Below the pieces are notes generated by a model. The model searched no databases, had not been told where the DNA came from, and saw only the letters and a list, made by a program, of their open reading frames with translations. From Fratercula arctica (lineage: Eukaryota > Chordata > Aves > Charadriiformes > Alcidae), in assembly GCA_947846985.1 (NCBI GenBank), contig CANTUZ010000008.1, positions 38,210,817-38,274,816 on the forward strand: a DNA stretch of 64,000 nucleotides, given 5' to 3'. The translations under genes were made by a program, and so were the position numbers. Shown here one piece after another: positions 12,601 through 24,600 of this stretch (positions are counted from its first letter, which is position 1; the number at the start of each line of letters is the position of its first letter).

Positions 12601-15600
12601 GAATAAAAGAAGTCACATATTTCTAAGAACAGTTGTAACACATGCTGAGGAACGGTTTTTAAAAAAAAAAAAATAATAATTCCAAATTAATTTTAAAATC
12701 TAAGTAAATTTCTTCAAGCAATTGTAACCATACGAAGGCAACCCCAAAACACCTTTTCTGGACACATCTTATTTTGCTCTTTTTAATTTACAAGTACATG
12801 TAAGAAAATATTTTAATTACTTTTCACTTGGTGCTTCCTAAGCACAAGTCCTCTTGAGAACAGCAAGTAAAGCCTGCAGCAAGCGGGTAGGTGATATTTA
12901 AATATTAAACGCAGTGAGCCAAATGACTACAACACCACAAGTTTTTGTTCCGTCTCGAAAATGGCCAAGTTTCTTACCATCAAATAACATTTGTGACGCA
13001 TCCTTTATGAACATGTCTTTGTTTTATAACTAATATTTATGCATTATTCTGGCATTAAAATCTTTGTTATCTGGCATTAAAATCCTAGTTATCTCCATTT
13101 AATTCAGTAGTTATAAAATAACATCTGGAGTGGCTTTTCAGAGCCAGCACACAAAAAAATTCTAAACAGACTATAAATAAAGATATCCCATTTAACTGCT
13201 AGGTTTTTTCCCTGTTTACAAGTTATCAAAAAACAAAACTAAGTTTCCAACCTAAAGCCAAATGAAGATGTTAAATTTTATTAACTGTTTGTCAGTGTTT
13301 AGCTCTGTAACGTAACAGCATGAAGGCAAGGTTCAATGATCCCATCAAAGGAGGAAGAAAACCAGTGGATACAGAATTTTAGCTCCACCAGCAGGCATAA
13401 CACAATGCAAGGGCTTACAACATTCTTTAAAGTTTTCACAGGCAAAAGCAGGCAGCTTTATCATGCTTTTGAGATTAATTTCCCCCAGGCGGGAAGACAA
13501 GTGGTGTGTACTCCTATTAACCCCTGCTAACGTTACCAGATACCCTCAGACACTGCTTAGAGAGAACACTTAGCATAGTTTCGACTATGTATGACACATG
13601 ATCAAACTTAGCTTGCGAAAAATTCATTTTTTCTGGACAGAGTTTACTACTACAGTCGCAAACACAGCCCAAGCTCGTCTGGGCGGCTAATGAACAGTGA
13701 GGAAAAAGAACTAAGCGAGGGAGCCAGATGGGGAATATTAGAAAAGCACACACAGCTCATGGGCAGCACACAAATCCAGAGAGAACAGAGAGAACTATGT
13801 TCTTTTTTTGAAAGCTGGTTTAACGTCTGGTTAATAGAAGCAAAATCTAGGGCTTCTGTGATCATAAAATAGATTTCCGCCTCCCCCCCCCCCCCAAATT
13901 TAGGGAAACAAGGGATTAGGAGAAGTGGATCTCAACATGACTTGCTTAAACTGTGACAGGCCACAAAGTACAATTGTTAAAAGGAACTAGAATATCATCA
14001 TTCGTTTGGAGAACCTATATAGTCTTATAAAGATCATAAAGCACTTAAAAGGCTACAGTACACAAGAAAACCATGATGGCTTTTACTCACGCAGAAGCTT
14101 TCAGTTTTTTAATACTTTAAGAAAAAAGGGATTTTGAATAGTGTTACACATTCACTGCTATAGATGAGATACTTAAAAAAACCCAAAACTTTAAGACATT
14201 CTATTCCAGACATCAACCATTTAAAAAAAACCCAAAACAAAACACAAAAGAAACCCCAAACCACTACAATTTAGCATCAGATTTCCTAAATATAGTGTTA
14301 CAATTAAAAAAAACCATAACCCATCTTTTTTTTTTCCTTCACACTGTGTTACGCAAAAGACCAACATGTCACAAGCTCCAGAAACCAGACGTGACATTAG
14401 GAAATACAGTTTACAGAACATTAACATAAAGTAATTTTAAATACATAGGTGTTAAGCTGCCTAATCACACATCAAGGAACCAGAACGAATCAATTCCCAA
14501 AACTCTGGTTTCACAAAATCACTGGCAGTTAATTTGTATAAAAGCTAAGAGCTTCACTGACTCATCAGTTTCCCAGGACAAAAGCTGGCAAAAAAGTTAG
14601 TACAGTATTAGTTCCAACATTAATAACAAAAACAAACAAACAAAAAATCCACAGAAGAACACAGCCTACACAAACCAAATGGTTTCAAAATTGTCAGACC
14701 CCAGCACTGCCAGCTCTCAAGGGCGGCACCCGGGGGAGGAAGGAGTTAATCCCTCTTCAGCTGTGCCAGGAGCTGAAGCACAACCAGAGCACAGGGAGCA
14801 GTTGGGATTCCTACAGGCTTTATCTGCTCAGTGACAGGAAACAGTAACGGAACACCGAGTTCTTGAATTCTTGCTCTCCTTTGATATACCAACACCGTGT
14901 TGAGTCCAATTTAGATGACAAGCTCATAAGAGGAAGAAACGTGTCATTTTTGCGCTGTATTTATTGAAGAATTCTGCAACAACATTCTATAAGCAGTCTT
15001 GTCTGAACTTTGTTCTAGACCCTCACTATTGCCTGGGAAAAATGTTACAGGATACTAAAATAGTTAAACAATACAAAAGAAAGAATTATGTATTGTGGTA
15101 TCTTTAATAATCAAAATATGGAGAAGTTTGAAGAAAGTATCTTTGCAACTGACACCTCACTAGTGCAAACAGTTCTAAACTCTACTGAATATACATCATA
15201 TTTTTTACAATCACATAATTATTAAGTATGCAGATCAATGAAATAGAAATAACATAATTTTTTCAGTTCTCCATTTTTCCCTTGCTTTCTAAGGATACTC
15301 TGTTAATACGAGCTCATTTTCACTCTTGATCAAAATGAATTTATTAAACACTATTAACAGCCTTTAGCAATGCTATTAAATATAAGCAATAGACAATACT
15401 GAAAAAGTCAAGTTTTGTGGGGTTTTGGTGGCAGTGGGCTTGGGTTTGGTTTTTTGTGGGTTTTTACTGTTGTTTGGCAGGTTGGTTTTTGTTGTGTTTT
15501 TTTGTTTGTTTGTTTGTTTTAAGAACCCCCCCCGCCCCGGTTAAGCACCTTACGGCTGAGTATGTTATAAGAGGACAGCGATGACCGTACCTTTAGGTGT

Positions 15601-18600
15601 ATACATTCCTTGTTGCATGGAACCTCCAGGTTCGAAAACAGGAGCTTTAAAATCAGCAACCGCTGACAAGACTGATTCAAAGCTTAAGCTTCCTGGAATA
15701 ATACCACTTTTAGGATTGGGGTTTTCTGGAATGTAATGTTTGCGTTAAGGAAAGCAGAGTTAACTTAGTTGCAGGACACAGCGTTTTCCTTCCTTCTCGA
15801 CATTTTCAGTCACTCGTTTCAGAGGCTGCGTTTCTTCAGTGCTGTGTCTTCACCACAAGAGGTCTGTCTGCTCCAGCTGCTACGGAACAGTAACTATTAC
15901 TGAAGTGAATCAAAGCCTCCTAGTTAGGAGATTAAACTTTTTAAAACAAGCCAGTTGCTACTTGCTTGGCTCAAGAGGTAAGTATTAAATGAGAAATAAA
16001 ACCTACTATCTGTTAGCGTATATAACGTTTTTGTATTTGCTCTTATTTACTAACACTTTGCCTCTCCTCATAGAATATTTTGCATTTACAGCTAAGTACA
16101 AAAAAACCCCAAGTAAATAGTTTGGGATCCATAAACACAGGAAGTAATTCTTCATCTTGGATTGGCTATTTCTCATTTTTGGTAGTGATACTTAATTGAC
16201 CTACTGACATTGCCCCAAATCGCACGTAGCAATTACAAATAAGGAAACTTCTGCTTAGTGGTAAGTGATTGCTTGTATAAATGATTCGCTTATTTACGTA
16301 GCTAAGGGATTCACTTAAGTGAGTCGCTTATTTTACATACTTAAGTGTTTGAGCTACTAGCTTGTAGCATAATAATTAATAATTCTTATTACATATTTGT
16401 AACTCTCAATCACCTCCTTTCCTGTCTTTATAAATTCCTAATATTTTTGCTCAATGCCTATCGCTAATGCAAGCTCTTTTGGGCCACCACCTATTCAATT
16501 TACTTACACAGCTTAATACACTGATAGCAGTAAGACCTGTGTATTTGCATTCAATTGTCCAGCGACATGAACCACATCCCTGCACAGAAAGACTTCCTAA
16601 AGTTTGCTGTTCTTCAAGTACGACACTTGCCCCCATAACACATGTATTTCCCTCTAATTTACAGCAGCATTCAGAACTGCTATTTTTTGCATTTTCAGCT
16701 ATTGCAAGCAAAAGCCAACATAGCACAGAGTGGCTTCTTTTTGTACTGGCATAAAATTAGCAATAATCAAAGGCTCAGATCCAGATAAAGGTGACACTCG
16801 GCGAGATTTTCTACAATGTCATTGGAAAACAGACTTTTCACCTCACACCTAAAAGACTTTTGTTGTGTTAAAAAATAATAATAAAAATTAAAAAAGCAGT
16901 TAGACATTTTGTATCAAAACTAATTTAAAACTATTACGAAGTATTGCGTATTTCATAAGAAAGATCAAAGCTGGAGCAAATGCTTTTACTGATGATAAGT
17001 CTATGCAAACACACCTTTACACAATTTGTTATAATTCTATAAGCTGAAAGCATGTTCAAGCTCCAAAATCCCACTACTATCCAGGTACCCATCATTCTCA
17101 TGCATGCACTTTAGTTAATATATTCCAAGGATATGAGATCCAACAACGAACTGTGTGTCCTGTCATTCATACAGAGTTGGGCTACCATCTCTGCTCTGAG
17201 GATCTCATCATCTGTCATTCCTAGAACAGCAACATTTAAAAAGCCGTTAAAATAGCATGATTTTAAAACACACATTCCGCATAGATTTGTCATTAAACAT
17301 ACGTCAAACTTGATACAAACATTAAGTAATGATACAGTGCTATAAAAATACAGCAAAATAAAAATGGGGTGGGGAGGCACAAATGCTATGAAGACACAAC
17401 CTCAGGCAGAAGAGACAGGTACGAACAGGAGCTGCTGTCTTTCTGAAAGAGATACAGAATCTCCATGGGATCGCGTACGCAAATCTTCCACTGCCATTAA
17501 AGCCAGTTTTCTCCATTTCTATGTATTTTGTCTAATTCATAAGGGATTAAAATTCAGTAACTGGCAAAAATGAAACTAAGTCTTGAACGCCTTTAAGTTA
17601 CCATATGGCTAATCAGCTTTACGGTAGCTATTTAATGTTGAATATAAATGAACAGCCATGTTATTTACACACAAGTATTCCTGAAGCAGCCATTCTTACC
17701 TAAATGTAAACGAAGACTTAACAGAAGGACCAAAAACGTTAAGGCTCCTTCCAACATGGACCTTTCATGCTCTGAATCAAGAACTGTATTTTGATGCTGC
17801 GATGCCATCGTTAACAGATCTACCACCTTAAATCTACACAGCAAAGAGTAAAGTCAGAAACATCATTCTCCAACATTAAAACACCGATGTCAAATGGACT
17901 GATAAACTCAGGACACCACTCACAACAACCCAAAATATAAACAATATTAAATGCATACAATGCAATAATATGCAAACATACATTAAAACCTTCTTATTTT
18001 TAAATCTGGATTTTTATTTAACTACTTATGGAATGTATTGTAGTGATATATACTCCATGTGAAAACACCTTACATTTATGAACATAAAAAAAGCTAACGC
18101 TTTCAAACCCTGATTTTATTCTATCCAGAAGAGCAGACTTCCTTTCTGTGTCTCTTAATATTGCAGCTCTATTTACCTACTTCTTCAGATTAGCATATCC
18201 TGAAAGTTTGCATATGAAGATGTACAAAACTTAAAAAGAACCTAAAGATGCTCAGAAAACAAGCGTCTGAAGCTTCGCTACTGCACTGTAAATCAAAAGC
18301 CAATTCTGTATAAAATAAAGGGTATACCTTGAGATACCGCTTTCAGTAGAGCCCTTCAGGTAAGTGTTAGTTTTGGCTAGGCAGAGCTGTACCACTGAAG
18401 ATGTGTATCAGATAGGCACCTTTTCTCTCACATGGCATAAATTAGTCACCAGCTAGCACAATAAACAAGATCATTCATCTTTTAACACTACCTTTCAAAA
18501 ACAGATGAAATAAAATAATCTGGGTCCAGCCTGGAGGCACAGACCTGTGGAAAGAGAATAAATTCATTTTATTCAGTGGTTTGTTTGTAAACAAGCATTG

Positions 18601-21600
18601 GCTTGGCTTCTCAGAGAACATAACTTACTTGCAGCAGATAAATGTCAGGATCAATCATTGAATTGCAGAAATGAGACTGCACGTATGTCATGGCCTGTCC
18701 TTTGATTTGTAGACCATTTCTAACCCACATGTTGCTGTGAATTTCGGAAAGACTTGCCTGTGCAGGGAAAATAAAATAAACAAACATTTCAGGGATATTC
18801 ACCTGTTCAGTTCAGTATTAGCAGATCATCAATCTGTTATCTCACATATACACACATACACACTACACTTTTATATAAAAGTATAATTTTTTTATACCGA
18901 TTTACTTCTTCTAGGGAGTGAGGGATGAAAAGGAACCACTTTCTGACAACGAAAGCAATCAAAGCCAATGAAGGGATTTATTTATGTATTTATTTATTAA
19001 AATCCTGAAGAGTACTCCAAAGATGAAGGCATCGTAGTTAAAAAGAAGTTAGGTATAAAAGCAGTAATTGCAAATACTGCTCGCTATCACTTACATACAA
19101 ATAAATGAAAATTTGTAAATAAAAAAAAAATGTTGCAGGGTGCATTCATTCTTGCATTCATTCTCTATTTAAAATTTCAGACTCAGGTTTCTTCTCAGCT
19201 TGCGCTCCATTAGCAGCTATTCCATGGACACACAATTCCATGTTTTCAAAGGGTAGGTTCCTCCTACCCTTTTTGAAAGTGTTATAGTGAATATTATCAT
19301 TGTACTTCTCAGAGTACAACAAGTAATGCCACATATTTAATTTTGGAAATATTAAGAAAAAAAAAGAATTTATCCTAACTGCTCAGTATATTCCAGTTAT
19401 TAATGTCACGTATTGCTTATTTTGATATTCCACAATTAAGACATACTCCCCTTTGTTAAATACTTCTAACTATATTTAAATGACTGGAGTTAAAAGAATC
19501 AGACAATATCTTTTTTGTTGTGTATCTCTACATCTTTGTCAAAGTCAGAAGTCTGCCCGTACCTGAATCTGAAGTGGGTGAATCATTAGTTTCATCAGCA
19601 TCTCCTGGTCTGGCAAGATGGTATCCAGATCTAGTTCTTGGCATTTGACCGCCTAGAAACAAAAGCAAGCACACACTGTACTGAACAACCACGCTCAACA
19701 GGGAATTTCCATCTTCTGTGCGACTAAAACATGTGCTTACCTTACTTAAAAACATGGCAAAGTAACGGTGCAGCGGCAAATGAAAAGTAACTTGGTTAGG
19801 AGCTGGCTGAAAGTAAAATAAAGATATTTTAATATCATATATTAAAAAAAAAACCACCTAGAAGTGTCTTTGTCATAACCACCAACACCAGTATTTTGTA
19901 TGTCTTCATTTGATGGACTTACTTTCCACTAACCTAGTATTACCTCATCCCCCTGCACCTTCTGATGATTCAGAAATTTCCCTTATTCGGTCCGTAGTTA
20001 ATCTCTTCCTAAGCTAATGACACTCGGAACTGATTGAGAGTATTACTTGCTAAGGTAGCAAAGCTGCTCCCCACTACCATAGCAGAAGAGACCTTTTGTC
20101 TGGCCATCGCTTCAGCTCTTCATTCAGCAGAGCAGTAATACGTCAACACCACTGCTTTTAAGACTCACACAGCTTAAGTTTGCACCAGCAAAACTAAATC
20201 ATTAAGATTCTACAATTAAAGGACCCTAAGACATAACACTGCAACTACTAAACCTAATTTCAGATAGGCAACCCTTTTTCACTCAGTACCTAGCATTATG
20301 ATTTAATGTAAGGGGAGGAGGTAAGTGTATCACCTTTGAAGTTTAACCAGATTTTCACAGCAGTTTGCTTGAATTCATTAAGGATACTTACCTCATCTAC
20401 AAAATTGATAGCATCAAACCAGTCCTGGAGCGCTTCAAGGCAGTATCTGACAACATTTCGTGTGTATTCCTGTGTTTCCTGCAGTAAGAGAAACCAGTGT
20501 ACCACATGAGCCAAAACATTTTTAAAAGTGTCACTGCTTTCCTACTACAAATAAATATTATTATTTCAATACAGTACATAATCTATGCCCTCACCATACG
20601 GAAAACAGAAAGTATTAGGATGGTTTCATTGCTACTTTAAAAGATAACCATTTCAATGAGAATTTAGAAGAGTCAGCTGGTCCTAGTGCCTACTGTTGTT
20701 TAACTTATCTGTTTATTTTTAACCGAAAATTTATAGGTGTATACATAAAATAGTCCTTCCATGCAATCAAAAGGAATGGCTAATGTTCTGTAAGTTTTAT
20801 CTACTGAAAGGTCCTTATAGTTTACTAACACAATGCACATGAAATGCAATGATAATACAGTACTGCAGAGATTTTAACAACAAGCAAATCTTGTTACGAT
20901 TGTATGATGTAACTCTGGAACAATGCCCTAAAACTAAAATATATTTCATATTAAATCACGTACTTCAAGACTAGATCTGCACATCGCCCTCCAGGAGAGC
21001 AGCAGTGATGTGCAAGAAGGGAAGGCAGGAGGGAAGCGAAACCAAATCGCTCTCCGACCAGTGGACCTTACAAAGCCTCATTTCTTACGGACTTTTCCTT
21101 TAATCTTCCCTTCCCCCTGAACACAGACTCCAGACCTGCGCCTCTGACTCTTAGGATATCTATGACACACTTCTCATGCAAAAGCCAGCAACGCTTTGGC
21201 CAGCCAGAAGCTGTGCAAGTGCCGACTGGCTCCGTCAGGCACCAAAGCCAAAAAGAGAGGAATGCTTCAAAAAGCCAGAAGTTGTAATCGAGTTTTCAAA
21301 AGCTAATACAGACTCATGAATCGACATATTCATAATGTATCAGTATAACTTAAATCACGGAAAGGCTTTTGCAACTGCCTGGTTTAAACTGTTTTAAAAT
21401 TGCATGGTATCTCACATGTGTTTTTTCAGTGCACAGTTCAATTCAGGTATTACTGTCTCGTGAATGCTGTTATGTATCTCAACAGGCAAGTATTTATTTC
21501 ATAAAAAAATAACCATAAATGCACAATAATTTTTTTCACATGTTAAGTATTCCTATAAGCTGATGGATTCAATTTTTATTATAACAATATAATTTACAGT

Positions 21601-24600
21601 CTAGCACATAGTAACAAGTCCTTGCTCTAGTTAGGAGACTGTGCGATGTCAGAAACTAAAAGGCTTTCACTTCAGGTTATTAGTTAAACACCACAAAACC
21701 ATAAATTACTCCATCCCCCATCATAACTAAGTGTCTATTTGCAGACACAATCAACGTTATAATCATATTAGGGACAAGTTATGTATCTCTTTCCTACTGA
21801 AAAAAGGCAGAATGACTCAGAGACATTTATCAAGTTCTTCATCAGATTAGAAGTTATTCCATATGCGCAGTCATATGGAATGACTGTACACATCCCGAAC
21901 TTGTAGTCCCAGTTTTGGAGACAATAAATTAGGTACAAGCATGAATTCTATACTCACTATACACAGAACCCACAATGATCACAGTTTTATATATTTCGTA
22001 AACAAAGATGGCAAAACCCACGACCTTTCAAACGCAAAATGGAGAGACCTTTCAGATTTGAGAACTCTAGAAAAAAATCATTATTAAAACTAAGAATAAC
22101 GTCAGAGAAATGTTAGTCTTACCCTAACTTTGCAGTGTGACAGAAGACCCCACATTGGCTGGGCACAGGCTTCCAGCTCAGCAGCAAAGGCAGCGTAGTA
22201 CGTCTGCGATTCAAACTCCACATGCTCATTTAATTCTCGTTTATTTAAATTCATACCTTCAAAGATTTAAGCAGAGTTATACAACCAAATATTTAACCAG
22301 GGCTAAGCGGAACGCAGTATTTTTAGTGTTATGCATTCACACGCTATTAAAATAAAACCCCAAACTGTAACAATCTATCTTATGTAGCTGCAGAATAACA
22401 GATGAAATATGAGAACAAGCATCAAAGTTTGAACAGAAATAGACCAGAAAAGAACAATAGCTCTAGACTGGCTACTAACTGCAGTCCTTGCTGTTCAGCT
22501 GACGTTGACACGGCTGGCAGCCTTTCTACTTTGAACATCATATTTGGATGGAAAACATCTGGTCCTCTTTCTAGGCAGAGAATTTATCAATATTATCAAT
22601 ATGGAAAAGTTCACGATTTTTAAATATTTTTTTAAATAATTGAAAAGTTTCTTCACAGCAACACTTAGAAAAAGATCCAGATTTATCAGATTAATTTAGC
22701 CAATACCTAAAATTGAGAACTGCACCAGTAAAACGTTTCTAGCACAAGTTATGATTTGTACTTTAACTACAGCCTTAGAATTCTGGCACCATGAACCTCA
22801 GTCGAGTGTGATGCAGTTGCTGTTTAACTAGTCCACACAAGACAAAGATCCATTAGATCATTTTCAAATCTACCTGTCTTCTAGAATATACCCTTTCCTT
22901 CCAGGAATGCAGACTTATGTAAAAATATATGTGTATTCGTTAGTACTCTCATATAGCAGTGTCAGGATTTGCTACTGCACACATTAAGCTGTCTTAACAT
23001 CCTTAGATCAGTGCTGATTATAAAAGTCACATACCTTGAAAGAATGATACAAAATTCATCCATGTAACCAAAAGACCATGATCTTCCAAAAATTTCTTTG
23101 CCACACTTTGGTGCGAAAGTATGTTTATAAAATCACTAACCAGGGGCCAGTAAGTGTTATTCTTCAGTAGTGCTTCCCCACAATTCACCACAACATGTAA
23201 ACTATTTTCTTCATCTGGATTTAAAAAAGAAGAAAGAAAAAAAATCTTTTTTCCTTCTTGTTGTAATTTTTAAATAAAGTTACAAGATAACGCAGAAGTA
23301 CCAATTAGGATTTACTGTAACGTTGCGATCACACATAGAGAAAACTGCAGAAAAGAAAAATGCTAATTTTGTGGTACCCGAGGCGGTTTTCGCATCATGG
23401 ACCCATCAACATAGATCCCACTCTAGCAGGAAACACACATACTTTGAACATTATCGCAACCTTTGAAAAGAAGTGCATTAGTAAAACCATCACAGCTATG
23501 CCTTTTTTGAATACTCTCAAGAAGTATAAAAAGACCAAACAATACAATTCCTATTACGAACACGTGAAATCTATTTTGAACTTGGCACACTTCCAGCAAG
23601 CAAGCTACCTTACAGCACGCAAACAGGAATCTGGTCAGGAAAACCTACACCGGCATGTTCAGTCTGAGGAGGACAGCAGAGAAAAGCACTTCCACTCTGA
23701 AACTGGGACAGAGAGAGGGTTTAGGCAGCCTTCCTGAGGCTAGGGCAGGAGAACGTTCCCAAAAAATGGGGAGAAGAAATTGGGGGTGGGTGGGGGTGGG
23801 TGTAGAAGTCTCCTCCCTGAATCATGGAAGTCCATCCTCTACAGCTGCCAAATAAACCTCTTTATTAGATTTTCGTAAGAGAGACCCCTGGAAAGACTAG
23901 ACGGGAAAGAGGATTGGTCCCAGATTCACAGTCCAAGGGAAATAACTTCCAGCACCCATCTGTCAGCTGCTATTCTATTTCAAGCGAATGGAAGAAAGAA
24001 AATCTTGCATCTGACAATCAGCCTTGGGGATGGCTCTTGTCCAGCTCAAATGTACTGAAGGACCCTCGTAGTTACCCTTTAGACAGAGAAGGGCCATATG
24101 CAGTATGGCACCGCCACAGCTAAAAACACACTGTTAAGAGATTTCAGTCTCCGGCTGATGAGGCACATCTGTATCTGGAGTGGTTCCCTTTATATGTACG
24201 CTTTTTGCCTCCCCTTTGTTGTAACTACTGAAAAAAATACTTTTTTTGTTTTTTAGTCTGAGGTTGTTTATTTTGTTGGTTTGTTGGTACCAGGAAAAAA
24301 AAATACTCTCTTGCCTGCTACATGAACAGGTTTTCTAACTTGAAGTCATAAAATATTTTGATCTTGACAATTTTTACTTCCCAAGAACACAGCGCAGTCA
24401 GAAAAATGAATCAGATTTCACCCTGAAAAATATGTTTTGAGTTGCACACAACTATGAGCAGACACCTTCTCGTTACCATAAGGTAATACAGAGCTCTGTT
24501 TCCTAAGACTGATTCCTGTCTATTACACTGAAGCACTGGAAGGAACAGGAAGCCAGAAGCACTCTGTGCATCGTCTCAAACTTCTCTGCCACAGTTGATC

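Larger units (their letters stand above)
12271..15590 (-). other. UBR3: UBR3 intron 18
   Basis: Contains a two-copy 22-base tandem repeat (13049-13092), a 13-base C run (13883-13895) and a T/G-rich low-complexity block (about 15410-15525) near the exon 18 donor. No gene seen. Confidence 0.85.
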
